Assembly: GCA_017644105.1 (NCBI GenBank)
Contig: JAEPMD010000002.1
Coordinates: 145,671 to 209,670 of the forward strand
Source of the DNA: Rhizobiaceae bacterium
GTDB taxonomy: Bacteria; Pseudomonadota; Alphaproteobacteria; Rhizobiales; Rhizobiaceae
Direction of reading: 5' to 3'
DNA: 64,000 nucleotides
The notes under the pieces: generated by a model
The model's database searches: none
What the model was told of the DNA's origin: nothing
What the model saw: only the letters and a program-made list of their open reading frames with translations
Position numbers and translations under genes: made by a program
Shown: positions 37,313 to 47,499 of the stretch, in pieces
Numbering within the stretch: position 1 is the stretch's first letter
Layout of the letters: each line of letters starts with the position of its first letter

Positions 37313-38857
37313 TTGCAAGGCATTGAGAAAACACTTCGGGACACTCTGGGCAAGTTAGAAAGTCCGGACGAGACCACAAGGATTAAGCTTTATAAAGCCA
37401 CAGAAACGATCCTTGAAAGAAGTTTAGCACCCTATCTTGAAACCCAGCCAGACATGGTTGCAGCACGCCGTACGCAATTGGTGGAGATTGTCACGCGCCT
37501 TGAAAGCGAATATCAAAATCCCGCAACTACACCTGAGCCGGCACCTGCGCCAGAGCCCACCATTGAACCGCAAGTCGAGATCAAGGACGAGCAAGTTCCT
37601 GCGTCAATATCCAACGCGAACAGCGCATCGATAGATGAACCATCTTTTGCGGACCAAAATTCTCAAGTGCCAGATGTTGCGGTTGATTTTCCAGTTATTC
37701 AACCTCAGGAAACGCCGGCTGTAAATGAAGCGCCGAGCGTGGATGCGCCTTTAAATGCGCCATCGGAACCACCACAAGTCACTGCACCTGCGGTATTACC
37801 AGTTCCCGAAAATGTCCAAACACCGCCGTCTGTTGATCCTGTTCTTGCACAAACACATCAAGCTGCGCGCAATGCGCCAAAAGTCGAAGCACCTATCGAT
37901 GATGCTGTTGATCTGACATCTGCACCTGAGATTACGCCTGCGCAACGAAATACAAGAAGTGCAGATGTGGCCTGGCCGGATGCGGCGACGCATCCAGATC
38001 GCCCTGAAACACCTGATCGAACATCTGTCTTTGGTTTCGATAAGAGCGCATCAAAGGCTGCACCCGATAAAAGCCCAAAAGCTGAAAAATCTAAAGCTGA
38101 GCTCCGCGCTGAAAAACGTGCAAAACGCAAACTCCAAAATGAGGAAAAGCGCGCCAAGAAAAAAGATAATCGGCGACGTGGTCGAAGCTTACTCGATACG
38201 ATTGCTGGCTCAATCGTATCAGTCATTTTGATTATCTTTGTAATTGGTGGCGCGTGGATACTCGTCGAGAGCGAATATTTTGATCTGTTCCTGGAATGGC
38301 GCAATGGTGGACCACTTGAACCCACAGCAGAAGAGCAGGTGGCACAAGATGATTTCATTCCAAAAGTATTAAACGCAACCGAGGAACAGGAAGGCGATTG
38401 GATTATAGTCTTCGGTCCAGGAGACGCGGATAAGGCGCGCGGTCGCGGTGAAGTATTGGTCGAAACCATTGGCGATGATAATGCGGGTGGTGTGCGCATC
38501 ACATCGGTCAATGCAGGTGAATTTGGTGAAGCGCTTATTCCGCTCAATGGACGTATCCTTGCGCCAGCTGCATCCCGCAAATTTGCGCTTGCTTTATCCG
38601 TTTCAGTCACAGAACCGACACAAGTTTATGTTCGTTGCTTGCTTAAAAGCGGTGTTGAAATTGGTCGCCGACGCTTTCAGCTCGGTGGCGGTCGCTCAGA
38701 CGTCTTGATTGATCTTGACATGACAAATGTGGGTGCATTTGAAACGCAGCCATATCTTGCGATTAACAGCGATATCACGGGCGGTGGCAAGTCTGTCGAA
38801 CTTTATGACGTCCGCTTTCAGGTACAAAACTCAAGGTCTGATCACCTCAAAGGATGA
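37313..38857 (+). CDS. Unrecognised single-pass membrane protein with proline-rich N-terminus
   Basis: I do not recognise a family. The protein has a helical head (about 1-65), then a long Pro/Ala/Glu-rich disordered region to about 215. A Lys/Arg-rich stretch (SKAELRAEKRAKRKLQ to KKKDNRRRGRS) precedes one membrane helix (DTIAGSIVSVILIIFVIGGA, about 285-310). The C-terminal 190-residue domain is predicted to be periplasmic and beta-rich (WIIVFGPGDADKARGRGEVL onward). I chose TTG 37313 (514 residues) because AAAGGG lies six bases upstream; TTG 37295 has no site. Its stop is three bases before the dat gene, whose ribosome site lies inside this gene, so the two are translationally coupled. Confidence 0.75.
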   Translation: MQGIEKTLRDTLGKLESPDETTRIKLYKATETILERSLAPYLETQPDMVAARRTQLVEIVTRLESEYQNPATTPEPAPAPEPTIEPQVEIKDEQVPASISNANSASIDEPSFADQNSQVPDVAVDFPVIQPQETPAVNEAPSVDAPLNAPSEPPQVTAPAVLPVPENVQTPPSVDPVLAQTHQAARNAPKVEAPIDDAVDLTSAPEITPAQRNTRSADVAWPDAATHPDRPETPDRTSVFGFDKSASKAAPDKSPKAEKSKAELRAEKRAKRKLQNEEKRAKKKDNRRRGRSLLDTIAGSIVSVILIIFVIGGAWILVESEYFDLFLEWRNGGPLEPTAEEQVAQDDFIPKVLNATEEQEGDWIIVFGPGDADKARGRGEVLVETIGDDNAGGVRITSVNAGEFGEALIPLNGRILAPAASRKFALALSVSVTEPTQVYVRCLLKSGVEIGRRRFQLGGGRSDVLIDLDMTNVGAFETQPYLAINSDITGGGKSVELYDVRFQVQNSRSDHLKG

Positions 38858-38860
38858 AGA

Positions 38861-39715
38861 ATGCGCATTGTTTATGTAAATGGCGAATATAAACCAGAAA
38901 ATGAGGCGACTGTTTCGGTTTTTGACCGCGGGTTTTTGTTTGCCGATGCGGTTTATGAAGGTATTGCCGTTGTCGATGGCAAATTGATTGATTTTCCAGC
39001 ACATATTGCGCGTTTGGAACGCTCTTGCAAAGCGCTTGATATGCCACTGAATTACAATTACGAGCAGCTTTTAGAGCTTAACCGTCAAGTGGTCGCGCGC
39101 AACGATCTTAAAGAAGGTTTCTTGTATTTTCAGATTTCGCGCGGCGCGGCAGATCGCGACTTCGCTTTTGATAATAGCGCGCTCACCCAAAGCGTCGTGA
39201 TCTTCTGCCAACCCAAATCCATCATCAATAATCCTGTTGTTGAAACAGGCATGTCGGTCATCACAATTGATGATCTGCGCTGGGGTCGGTGCGATATTAA
39301 AACCGTTCAATTGCTCTATCCATCCCTAGCTAAAATGGAAGCCAAGAAACAGGGTGCAGATGATGCATGGTTTGTCAAAGATGGTATTGTTATGGAAGGC
39401 ACATCCAACAATGCCTTCATCATCACCAAAGACGATGTGATTGTCACACGACCAACATCCAACGAAATTCTGCCAGGCATTACCCGCGCTGCGATTTTAC
39501 AATATGCGGGTGAAAATGGTTTGAAGATTGAAGAGCGTCAGTTCTCAAAGGATGAGGCCTATCAGGCCAAAGAAGCCTTTATCTCATCAGCGACAACCTT
39601 CATGTTCCCAGTTGTCAAAATTGATGGCCATCAAGTGGGTGATGGGAAAGTTGGCGAACATGTTAAAAAACTGCGCGCACTCTATATTGAAGAAAGCATC
39701 AAACGCGCAGTTTAG
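38861..39715 (+). CDS. dat: D-amino acid aminotransferase (class IV)
   Basis: A PLP enzyme interconverting D-amino acids and 2-oxo acids, such as D-alanine with 2-oxoglutarate, possibly for peptidoglycan D-amino acids. The 284-residue protein begins MRIVYVNGEYKPENEATVSV. FDRGFLFADAVYEG (21-34), YFQISRGAADRDF (89-101), RWGRCDIKTVQLL with PLP-Lys147, EGTSNNAF and NEILPGITR follow. The beginning and RCDIK block fit D-alanine aminotransferase better than branched-chain (IlvE) types. It is coupled to the preceding membrane-protein gene and convergent with the SDR gene 11 bp away. Confidence 0.9.
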   Translation: MRIVYVNGEYKPENEATVSVFDRGFLFADAVYEGIAVVDGKLIDFPAHIARLERSCKALDMPLNYNYEQLLELNRQVVARNDLKEGFLYFQISRGAADRDFAFDNSALTQSVVIFCQPKSIINNPVVETGMSVITIDDLRWGRCDIKTVQLLYPSLAKMEAKKQGADDAWFVKDGIVMEGTSNNAFIITKDDVIVTRPTSNEILPGITRAAILQYAGENGLKIEERQFSKDEAYQAKEAFISSATTFMFPVVKIDGHQVGDGKVGEHVKKLRALYIEESIKRAV

Positions 39716-39726
39716 CGTGAAAAATT

Positions 39727-40515
39727 TTAGACTGATTTAATCGAGCCACCATCACAGCGGATCATGCTACCGGTGATATAGCTGGCTTTGTCGCTGCACA
39801 AAAATGCCGCCACGGATCCAAACTCTATTGGATCGCCATAACGTCCTGCTGGGATCGCTGCGATTGAGTTCTTGGTGACCTGCTCCACTGGAAGACCGCT
39901 TTTTTTGGCATTCGCTTCATCGAGCTGTTTGGTGCGATCAGTCGCAATTCGGCCCGGCAGCAACATGTTAAAGGTCAAGCCTTCGCCGGCCAATTCGTTG
40001 GACATGGATTTTGACCATCCAACAAGCGCAGCGCGCAAAGTATTGGACAGACCTAAATTCGGGATGGGCTGCTCAACGCCGGATGATGCGACAGTCAGCA
40101 CCCGGCCCCAGCCTTGCTCTTTCATATGAGGAACGAAGCGCGCCGTGATATCCATCACCCGCATGACCATTGTATTAAAATGCGGGGCCAGCCCCATAAC
40201 ATCTGCGTCCGACATTTTGCCGGGAGGAGGGCCACCGGTATTGTTGACCAGAATGTCGATCTTACCAAGTTTTTCGAGCGCTGCTTTTTCAATCACCTCA
40301 GCACTGTTTGGGTCCGACAGGTCGGCCGTGACGTAATCAGCCTTGCCTTCTGACTTGCCGTTAATGTCAGCGGCTACGCTTTGCAGCACCTCGCCGCTGC
40401 GCCCAACCAACAACACATTCGCACCTTCCAATGCAAGTTCTTCAGCAATGGCGCGACCCAAGCCTTTTGATGAGGCCAACACAACCGCGTTTTTACCGGA
40501 TAATCCTAAATCCAT
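39727..40515 (-). CDS. SDR family protein lacking the YxxxK motif
   Basis: An SDR-fold protein, 262 residues from ATG 40515; AAGGAG lies six bases upstream of that ATG, and the in-frame TTG at 40521 is too close to it. The cofactor loop is [12 protein letters not shown] rather than TGxxxGIG, and NNTGGPPPG replaces NNAG. Where classical SDRs carry Tyr-xxx-Lys, this reads [12 protein letters not shown], so the Tyr and Lys are absent. A known SDR subgroup has this SNxxR form and its chemistry is unclear. PGRIATDRT and [13 protein letters not shown] are otherwise normal. It is convergent with dat and divergent from pyrC. Confidence 0.85.
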   Translation of the reverse strand: MDLGLSGKNAVVLASSKGLGRAIAEELALEGANVLLVGRSGEVLQSVAADINGKSEGKADYVTADLSDPNSAEVIEKAALEKLGKIDILVNNTGGPPPGKMSDADVMGLAPHFNTMVMRVMDITARFVPHMKEQGWGRVLTVASSGVEQPIPNLGLSNTLRAALVGWSKSMSNELAGEGLTFNMLLPGRIATDRTKQLDEANAKKSGLPVEQVTKNSIAAIPAGRYGDPIEFGSVAAFLCSDKASYITGSMIRCDGGSIKSV

Positions 40516-40671
40516 CTGCAACTCCTTAAATTCGGAGCCATTTTAGAAAATTATGCTCCCAAAGAACAGCATAAAAGCAACGAAAAGTATGATCAAAGCA
40601 TGGACGTATCCAATAGCATCCGCTATTCGATAATGACGAGATCCACATACAGCTTAATGAAGAGATTTTTA

Positions 40672-41718
40672 ATGTCACAACCCTCCGTCACGATCCGCAC
40701 ACCAGATGATTGGCACTTGCATTTAAGAGATGGAGATATGCTCAAATCCGTATTGCCGGAAACATCTCGTCACTTTGCACGTGCGATTATCATGCCCAAT
40801 TTGGTGCCACCAGTTGTGACAAAATCTGATGCGGAACAATATCGAGATCGCATCCTGGCCGTTCGCCCCGAAGGCTCAGATTTCAAACCGCTAATGACAT
40901 TATATCTCACCGAAGGCACGGATCCAGACGATCTGGAAGATGCTTATAAGTCAGGTGTTGTGACAGCCGCAAAACTCTATCCGGCTGGCGCGACAACGAA
41001 TTCGGAAAATGGTGTTCGAAATTTTGAAAACATCATGCCCGTTCTCGAACGCATGGCAGAGATCGGTATGATGATGTGTGTGCATGGCGAAGTCACAGAT
41101 GCAGATATCGACATCTTCGACCGCGAAAAAGTGTTTATTGATCGTGTTTTGGATCCACTTCGCACGAAGCTACCAGAACTCAAAGTTACCATGGAGCACA
41201 TTACCACCAGCGATGCGGTTGATTATGTTGCAACTTCAAAAGGTCCATTGGCAGCAAGCATCACAACGCATCATTTGATGATCAATCGCAATGCCATTCT
41301 CGCAGGCGGAATTCGCCCGCATTATTACTGCCTGCCTGTCGCTAAACGCGAAACTCATCGTCTCGCGTTGCGAAAAGCTGCAACATCAAATGATGAGCGG
41401 TATTTCTTGGGAACAGATTCTGCACCGCACTTGGATGAAAACAAAATCGATCCTTGTGGCTGTGCCGGTATCTTTACTGCGACCAATACCATGGCTTGTT
41501 TGGCACAGGTGTTTGAAGATGAGGGCGCGCTTGATCGCCTTGAAGCTTTTGCATGCTTAAATGGCCCCAAACATTATGGCTTGGCGGTCAATGAGGGATC
41601 TATGACGCTTGTCAAACAGGACACACCCGTCGAGTTTCCAGGTGTTATTAAGACTGGTGAAGGGGAGGTCACCGTGTTTGATCCGATGACCCCAATTTAC
41701 TGGGATGTGAAAGCTTAA
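40672..41718 (+). CDS. pyrC: Dihydroorotase (class II, PyrC type)
   Basis: Closes carbamoyl aspartate to dihydroorotate in pyrimidine synthesis. The 348-residue length equals enterobacterial PyrC. The zinc ligands are in [12 protein letters not shown] (residues 11-22). [13 protein letters not shown] holds the expected carboxylated Lys, and HGEVTD, MEHITT and GTDSAPH complete the site. I chose ATG 40672 ([15 protein letters not shown]); AAGAG lies upstream and an extension to 40600 has no support. It is convergent with pgi, four bases apart. Confidence 0.96.
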   Translation: MSQPSVTIRTPDDWHLHLRDGDMLKSVLPETSRHFARAIIMPNLVPPVVTKSDAEQYRDRILAVRPEGSDFKPLMTLYLTEGTDPDDLEDAYKSGVVTAAKLYPAGATTNSENGVRNFENIMPVLERMAEIGMMMCVHGEVTDADIDIFDREKVFIDRVLDPLRTKLPELKVTMEHITTSDAVDYVATSKGPLAASITTHHLMINRNAILAGGIRPHYYCLPVAKRETHRLALRKAATSNDERYFLGTDSAPHLDENKIDPCGCAGIFTATNTMACLAQVFEDEGALDRLEAFACLNGPKHYGLAVNEGSMTLVKQDTPVEFPGVIKTGEGEVTVFDPMTPIYWDVKA

Positions 41719-41722
41719 GCGA

Positions 41723-43366
41723 TTAATGAGCTGATTTGCGACTTTGGATATAAGCGGCAATTGCAGCCGTTGAGCTGTCATGCCCGCTCGCATCTTCTTT
41801 GCCTTCGACAACAGGCAACAGACCTGTCGCCAATTCTTTACCCAATTCAACACCCCATTGGTCATAAGCATTAATGCCAAAGATTTGCGCTTCGACAAAG
41901 ACACGGTGCTCATAAAGCGCGATCAAACGACCCAACGCGAAAGGTGTGAGTTTGTCATAGATAAAGGTGATTGACGGACGGTTTCCGGTAAATACACGAT
42001 GCGGTGCGATCTTTGCCGCTGTCGCGTCATCCATGCCTTTAGAGGTGAGCTGCGCAAAGGCCTCGTCATAAGTGCGGCCTTTCATGAGGGCTTCAGATTG
42101 CGCCAGGCAGTTCGCCACAAGCAAATCATGCTGATGGGATAGTTTTGTTTCATGACCATTCGCTGCAATCATAAATTCAGCTGGAATAACATCTGTTCCT
42201 TGGTGGATAAGCTGGTAAAAGGCGTGCTGACCGTTGGTTCCAGGTTCACCCCAAACAATTGGACCGGATGCAGTTTGCACGGCTTCGCCATCAACCGTCA
42301 CACCCTTACCATTTGATTCCATATCAAGCTGTTGCAGATAAGCTGGGAAACGGGATAGACGCTGATCATAAGGCAAAATTGCGCGTGTTGAGCAGTCACA
42401 CACCAAGCGATGCCACACACCCAACAGACCAAGCAAAAGCGGGATGTTCTGAGCAGGTTCTGCCGATTTAAAATGATTGTCCATAGATTGCGCACCATCA
42501 AGGAAAGCGCGGAAATTTTCTTTGCCGATTGCGATCATAATTGGCAAACCAATGGCGGACCAAAGCGAATAACGGCCGCCAACCCAATCCCAGAAGCCAA
42601 AGACGCGCTCAGACGACATGCCAAATTTTTCAACCTTATCCAATGCCGTTGATACTGCAGCGAAATGAGCGCCGACAGCTTCTTCACCCAATGCATCTGA
42701 GATCCAGCCGCGCGCTGTTTCAGCATTGGTCATGGTTTCAATAGTTGTGAAGGTTTTAGAAGCAACAATGATTAAAGTAGTTTCTGGCGTAAGCTCTGCC
42801 AAAATATCAGCGACATGGGCGCCATCGACATTGGAGACAAAATGCGCTTTCGGACCATCATGATAAGGTGACAATGCAATTGTCGCCATGACAGGGCCGA
42901 GATCAGAGCCACCAATCCCGATATTGACAATGTCAGTGATCTTTTTACCCGTTGCACCTTTGATCTCGCCAGAGCGAATGCCATCAGAAAACGCGCCCAT
43001 TGCATCGAGCACTTCATGCACATCCTTAACAACATTTTCACCGTCAAACATGATTTCTGCATCACGGCTTGCGCGCAATGCTGTATGCAAAACGGCACGA
43101 TCTTCTGTGATATTGATTTTCTCGCCAGCAAACATTGCATCGCGTTTGGCAAAGACTTCTGACTTTTCAGCTAATTCTAACAGCTGGGCAAGACTATCTT
43201 CATCAACGGAACATTTTGAATAATCCATCAAAAAATCGTCGAGCTGCGCTGAGAATGTTTTCGCGCGCTTGGGATCTTCTGCAAATGCCGCACGCATATC
43301 GCGTGGACCGGATTGGGCAAGTTTGGATTTAAGCTGTTCAATTATTTTAAGAGATTGATTGTTCAC
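41723..43366 (-). CDS. pgi: Glucose-6-phosphate isomerase
   Basis: Interconverts glucose 6-phosphate and fructose 6-phosphate. The 547-residue protein has [15 protein letters not shown], the [19 protein letters not shown] phosphate-binding block and GVWDW-like [39 protein letters not shown] contains the catalytic region, and [24 protein letters not shown] sequence closes the C-terminus. Length is normal. It is last of a minus-strand run dcd-ppk2-fadD-pgi, 91 bp after fadD. Confidence 0.97.
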   Translation of the reverse strand: MNNQSLKIIEQLKSKLAQSGPRDMRAAFAEDPKRAKTFSAQLDDFLMDYSKCSVDEDSLAQLLELAEKSEVFAKRDAMFAGEKINITEDRAVLHTALRASRDAEIMFDGENVVKDVHEVLDAMGAFSDGIRSGEIKGATGKKITDIVNIGIGGSDLGPVMATIALSPYHDGPKAHFVSNVDGAHVADILAELTPETTLIIVASKTFTTIETMTNAETARGWISDALGEEAVGAHFAAVSTALDKVEKFGMSSERVFGFWDWVGGRYSLWSAIGLPIMIAIGKENFRAFLDGAQSMDNHFKSAEPAQNIPLLLGLLGVWHRLVCDCSTRAILPYDQRLSRFPAYLQQLDMESNGKGVTVDGEAVQTASGPIVWGEPGTNGQHAFYQLIHQGTDVIPAEFMIAANGHETKLSHQHDLLVANCLAQSEALMKGRTYDEAFAQLTSKGMDDATAAKIAPHRVFTGNRPSITFIYDKLTPFALGRLIALYEHRVFVEAQIFGINAYDQWGVELGKELATGLLPVVEGKEDASGHDSSTAAIAAYIQSRKSAH

Positions 43367-43457
43367 GGCAGAGCTCCTTTGGTCAGCCCTTTTATGAAGA
43401 CCATTTGCCGTAAAATCAACCGCTAGAAGGCGTAGATAGCAAAAAATTTAAATCGAT

Positions 43458-45161
43458 TTAAGTTTCTCTCAATGCACGTCGTAAAACTTTTCCAACATTG
43501 CTTTTGGGCAGTTCATCTCTAAACACAATATGTTTTGGACGCTTGTAATTGGTCAACTGGGTTTTGCAGTATTCACGAATTTCATCCTCGGTCAGATCGG
43601 GATTACTCCGCACAACAAAAAGCTTAATGTCTTCATGTCCTTGAGTATTTTGAATGCCAATGGCAGCACATTCCTGCACGCCATCCATTAGAGTGATCAC
43701 ATCTTCTAGCTCGTTGGGATAGACATTAAAGCCAGACACTAAGATCATGTCTTTCACCCGATCAACGAGAGTGATGTAGCCTTCATTGCTCATCAGTCCA
43801 ATGTCACCGGTTTTAAAATAACCATCCTCAGTCATGACATTTTCGGTTTCTTCCGGATTGTTCCAATAACCCTTCATAACCTGTGGACCGCGTACGCAAA
43901 TCTCGCCAATTTCGCCAAACGGCAATTCTTTGTTGTCCTCACCGCGCACTTCCACAATCGTCGATGATACCGGAATTCCAATCGTGCCGTTAAAATGCTC
44001 ATCATCAAACAGATTGCCGCATACAACGGGTGAGGTTTCTGATAGGCCATAAGCTTCATGGATCACTGAACCTGTGATCGTCTCCCATCTATTGGCAACG
44101 GCGGTCTGCGTTTTCATCCCGCCACTGGCAGAGATCAAAAGTTCAGAAAAATCGAGCTTTCTGAAGTCTGGGTTATTCATCAACGCGTTGAACAAAGTAT
44201 TCAGCCCCGCAAATATATGAACGGGATGTTTTTCTAACTCTTTGACAAAACCCGGGATATCGCGCGGATTTGCGATCAATAAATTATGTGACCCTAATCG
44301 TGTTGAGATCATCAAATTCACAGTGAGCGCAAAGATATGATAAAGCGGCAAAGCGCAAAGGAAAGTAATCTGATCAACGTCTTTCTTGGATTTGAGCGCG
44401 CTTTCCACCCAGATCGCGGCTTGCTCGATATTTGAGAGCAGATTGCCATGGGTGATCATTGCAGCTTTGGGAACGCCGGTGGTTCCGCCAGTATATTGCA
44501 AAAGCGCTAAATCATCATGGGTGTTTTCAAATGGTATGAAACCTGATTTCGCGCCAAGGCTAAGCGCCGTACGATAGGGGACATGATCCGGCAAGGACCA
44601 TTTCGGCACCATCTTCTTTACACGGCGGACGACTAAGTTGACCACTTGGCTTTTCAGCCCCAATGCATCACCGATAAACATGTCACCCATAGATGTAACG
44701 CAGACATGTTTGAGGTTGGTCTCCTTGACGACTTGCTGCAATGTATGGGCAAAATTCTCAAGAACGATGATCGCTTCGGCGCCTGAATCATTCAGCTGAT
44801 TTTTTAATTCGCGGGGTGTGTAAAGTGGATTGATGCTGGTTAGCACATATCCTGTGCGCAGGATCGCTGCAATTACAATGGGAGACTGCAAAACATTCGG
44901 CAGCATCACAGCAACGCGCGTTCCCGGTTTAAGACCAAGTGATTGCAGCCATCCGGCAAAATTTTCCGAACCCTTATCCCAGTCGCCATAGGTGATGGTT
45001 TTGCCCATGGAAGTGTGGGCGGGAAGCGTCGCATTTTGCTTCAGACTTTTTTCAAAGAATGAACTAAGAGAGGGATGTTCTAAAGGAGGCAATTCTGCCG
45101 GTATATCTGATGGATAAACAGGCACCCACGCCCGTGGTGCCGGCAATAAAATCTTACCCAT
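43458..45161 (-). CDS. fadD: Long-chain fatty acid-CoA ligase
   Basis: Activates fatty acids to acyl-CoA with ATP for beta-oxidation or lipid synthesis. The 567-residue AMP-forming protein has the P-loop LLQYTGGTTGVPKAAMITHG near residues 223-242. CALPLYHIFALT near 270, EAYGLSETSPVV near 369, GDIGLMSNEGYITLVDRVKD near 450-469 and the terminal LPKSNVGKVLRR with the catalytic Lys follow. Length fits FadD. It lies 19 bp after ppk2 on the same strand. Confidence 0.93.
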   Translation of the reverse strand: MGKILLPAPRAWVPVYPSDIPAELPPLEHPSLSSFFEKSLKQNATLPAHTSMGKTITYGDWDKGSENFAGWLQSLGLKPGTRVAVMLPNVLQSPIVIAAILRTGYVLTSINPLYTPRELKNQLNDSGAEAIIVLENFAHTLQQVVKETNLKHVCVTSMGDMFIGDALGLKSQVVNLVVRRVKKMVPKWSLPDHVPYRTALSLGAKSGFIPFENTHDDLALLQYTGGTTGVPKAAMITHGNLLSNIEQAAIWVESALKSKKDVDQITFLCALPLYHIFALTVNLMISTRLGSHNLLIANPRDIPGFVKELEKHPVHIFAGLNTLFNALMNNPDFRKLDFSELLISASGGMKTQTAVANRWETITGSVIHEAYGLSETSPVVCGNLFDDEHFNGTIGIPVSSTIVEVRGEDNKELPFGEIGEICVRGPQVMKGYWNNPEETENVMTEDGYFKTGDIGLMSNEGYITLVDRVKDMILVSGFNVYPNELEDVITLMDGVQECAAIGIQNTQGHEDIKLFVVRSNPDLTEDEIREYCKTQLTNYKRPKHIVFRDELPKSNVGKVLRRALRET

Positions 45162-45180
45162 GTCTCCTCCCCAAATAATC

Positions 45181-46056
45181 CTATTCTACAAAACTTGGTC
45201 CGTGTCCCAAAACCTTATCATCGATTTCGCCAATCACATCCTCATCTTTACCTTCATAAGGAAGAGTGGAGAGAATATGGCGGATGATATTAATTCTTGC
45301 GCGGCGCTTATCGTTTGTCTTCACAACCGTCCAAGGCGCATGCTCTGAATGTGTGGTCGCCAACATGAGATCGCGTTTTTTGGTGTAATCATCCCATTTA
45401 TTCAAACTCGCAATGTCCATCGGAGACAGTTTCCAAACCTTCAATGGATTATGACGGCGATCATGAAAACGCTTAAGCTGCATTTCGCGTCCGATGTTGA
45501 GCCAGAATTTGAAGAAATAAATGCCTTCATCAGCAATCATTTTTTCAAAGGCAGGGGTTTGCTCCAGAAAATTGGCATGCTGATCGGGTGTACAAAACCC
45601 CATCACGGGTTCAACGCCAGCGCGATTATACCAAGAGCGGTCAAACAAAACCATTTCTCCCGTTGATGGGAAATGATCAACATAGCGCTGATAATACCAT
45701 TCACCACGTTCACGGTCTGTTGGTTTGGGTAAAGCAACAGTACGAACCGTTCTGTGGTTCATATATTGCCTGACCGCATTGATCGAGCCGCCTTTGCCGG
45801 CTGCATCGCGACCTTCAAATACTGAGATGATGCGACTGTCGCTGGATCCCAACCAGGATTGAACTTTGACCAGTTCCACCTGCAAAGCTTCAATGGTTTC
45901 TTCATACTGCTTCCATTTTAGCTTTTTATCATATGGGTAATCGCCCGACGAAAAAGCCTCATCATCCACCCAATCCGGTAAGTCGGGATTGTCGATATCA
46001 AATGGTCGGGTTTCCCCGCCAATTTCCAATTCTACTGCGCGCGATTCGTCACTCAT
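45181..46056 (-). CDS. ppk2: Polyphosphate kinase 2 (class I)
   Basis: Transfers phosphate between polyphosphate and nucleoside diphosphates. The PPK2 core begins about residue 40 ([20 protein letters not shown]). Walker A is [12 protein letters not shown], followed by [20 protein letters not shown], the lid and Walker B block [15 protein letters not shown], and the [17 protein letters not shown] block. I chose ATG 46056 (291 residues, [15 protein letters not shown]), which fits the family's usual N-terminus; a TTG at 46089 would add eleven residues. A single PPK2 domain with this length fits class I, which favours ADP or GDP. It lies between dcd and fadD on one strand. Confidence 0.9.
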   Translation of the reverse strand: MSDESRAVELEIGGETRPFDIDNPDLPDWVDDEAFSSGDYPYDKKLKWKQYEETIEALQVELVKVQSWLGSSDSRIISVFEGRDAAGKGGSINAVRQYMNHRTVRTVALPKPTDRERGEWYYQRYVDHFPSTGEMVLFDRSWYNRAGVEPVMGFCTPDQHANFLEQTPAFEKMIADEGIYFFKFWLNIGREMQLKRFHDRRHNPLKVWKLSPMDIASLNKWDDYTKKRDLMLATTHSEHAPWTVVKTNDKRRARINIIRHILSTLPYEGKDEDVIGEIDDKVLGHGPSFVE

Positions 46057-46146
46057 ATCATCACTTATTCTGTTGGTTTCTATACGCAAATGAGCGCATA
46101 TTTAGATCATTTTTGCAAGTGCTGGCTTACCAGGTTGGTTTCAAGG

Positions 46147-47256
46147 CTAGCTTTCAGTGCGAAAATGCTTGGAGAGTTTAAGACCCTGGGCTTGGTAGTT
46201 GGATTTTAGATCCGCACCATAAAGCGCGCTTGGTTTTTCCAGCATATGCTCATAAACCAAGCGACCGACGATCTGTCCGTGCTCTAAAATGAAGGGCACT
46301 TCATGGCTACGTACTTCTAGCACCGCGCGGCTACCAGCACCGCCTGCTGAAGAATGTCCAAAGCCGGGGTCAAAAAAGCCAGCATAATGCACACGAAACT
46401 CGCCGACGAGCGGATCAAAGGGTGTCATTTCCGCTGCATAAAGTGGCGGCACATGCACAGCCTCTTGCGAGACGAGAATGTAAAATTCATCTGGATCTAA
46501 AATGAGCTCTGGACGACCGCGGTTATATAACGGCTCCCAAAAGTCATAGACATCTTGTGACGCTTTTTTATCAACATCGACCACGCTTGTGTGATGTTTA
46601 CCGCGATACCCAACAAGCGCGCCTTCACCCGATCCAACCAGATCAATCGACATGCCAATGCCGCCATCAGAAATGGACGGATTATCCGCATCATTTAACA
46701 CTTCTTTGTCGTGAAGTGCTGACACCTCATCAGAGCTTAACAGCGAATTGCCTTTGCGGAATCTAATTTGCGAAAGACGAGACCCAGTGCGTGCAACAAT
46801 AGGGAAAGTGCGTGGGCTGACTTCCATCCATAAAGGCCCATTATAGCCCGCGATAATCTTATCAAATTCGGGGCCATAATCAGTCATCACCCGGGTGAAA
46901 ATATCCAGTCGCCCAGTGGAGCTCTTCGGATTTGCCGATGCGGAGATTTCAGAAGGCAGTTCCAAGCTTTCCAAAAGCGGAACGATATAAACACAGCCTG
47001 TTTCTAAAACCGCAGCCTCGGTCAAATCAATTTCATGCAATTTTAAACGCTGGAGTTTTTCATCAACGGTGCTGTTGGGACCGGGAAGGAAACTTGCTCG
47101 GACGCGATAAGCTTTTTGGCCAAGCCTTAAATCGAGGCTCGCAGGCTGAATTTGATCTTCATCCAACGCTTTTGCGCTTAACAGTTTACCGCTATCAAAA
47201 AGCTCCGAAATGAGCCTATCTGATAAAATTCCGGTTTCACGAACCCCGTTCGTCAT
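46147..47256 (-). CDS. dcd: 2'-deoxycytidine 5'-triphosphate deaminase, tandem-domain form
   Basis: Deaminates dCTP to dUTP for thymidylate synthesis. The 369-residue protein is about twice the usual Dcd length and consists of two dUTPase-like halves. The first half has IQPASLDLRLG near residues 36-46, PKSSTGRLDIF and GYNGPLWMEV. The second has GGIGMSIDLVG near 195, FDPGFGHSSAGGAGSRAVLE near 295 and GQIVGRLVYEHM. This long form is known in alphaproteobacteria. The ATG at 47256 follows GGTGATGAT. It diverges from the SAM-II/metZ unit and heads the minus-strand run to pgi. Confidence 0.92.
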   Translation of the reverse strand: MTNGVRETGILSDRLISELFDSGKLLSAKALDEDQIQPASLDLRLGQKAYRVRASFLPGPNSTVDEKLQRLKLHEIDLTEAAVLETGCVYIVPLLESLELPSEISASANPKSSTGRLDIFTRVMTDYGPEFDKIIAGYNGPLWMEVSPRTFPIVARTGSRLSQIRFRKGNSLLSSDEVSALHDKEVLNDADNPSISDGGIGMSIDLVGSGEGALVGYRGKHHTSVVDVDKKASQDVYDFWEPLYNRGRPELILDPDEFYILVSQEAVHVPPLYAAEMTPFDPLVGEFRVHYAGFFDPGFGHSSAGGAGSRAVLEVRSHEVPFILEHGQIVGRLVYEHMLEKPSALYGADLKSNYQAQGLKLSKHFRTES

Positions 47257-47350
47257 ATCATCACCTAGTCATAAGTCATTTTTCGTCGGCTATTTCTTAC
47301 AGCTCAAGTGAATTGACGCAAGTTTAACGACGTGATAATTGGTCCTTATC

Positions 47351-47406
47351 CCGTGGTGATTTGGCCGACCGGCTTGCAGCCACATAAAATAACTCGCTAA
47401 AAGGTC
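47351..47406 (+). ncRNA. SAM-II riboswitch aptamer
   Basis: The sequence CGTGGTGATTTGGCCGACC, then a variable loop, GCAGCCAC, and CTCGCTAAAAGGTC matches the alphaproteobacterial SAM-II consensus. P1 is GTGG (47353-47356) with CCAC (47380-47383). The pseudoknot is GACC (47367-47370) with GGTC (47403-47406). It lies 94 bp before metZ, a methionine gene, the expected target. It is followed by an intrinsic terminator rather than by the ribosome site, pointing to transcriptional control. Confidence 0.92.
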
Positions 47407-47429
47407 GTGCGTTCAAGAACAAACGTGTG

Positions 47430-47459
47430 AACCGGCTGGCGTGTGCAAGCCGGTTTTTT
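47430..47459 (+). terminator. Riboswitch-controlled intrinsic terminator
   Basis: AACCGGCT (47430-47437) and AGCCGGTT (47448-47455) form a perfect eight-base-pair stem, loop of ten, with six T (47454-47459). It lies 24 bases after the SAM-II aptamer and 40 bases before the metZ start. Aptamer bases 47368-47378 are exactly complementary to 47444-47454, so they can displace the 5' arm and act as antiterminator. Confidence 0.88.
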
Positions 47460-47499
47460 ATTGTCAGGTATCTGGCGAATGTTCATTGTTGGAAAGAAA

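Noticed and set aside
37858..38610. 250-codon open frame antisense to the single-pass membrane protein gene
   Set aside because: It mirrors the Ala/Pro/Lys-rich coding sequence, gives Ser/Arg low complexity without any family block, and the opposite gene has a ribosome site and coupling to dat.
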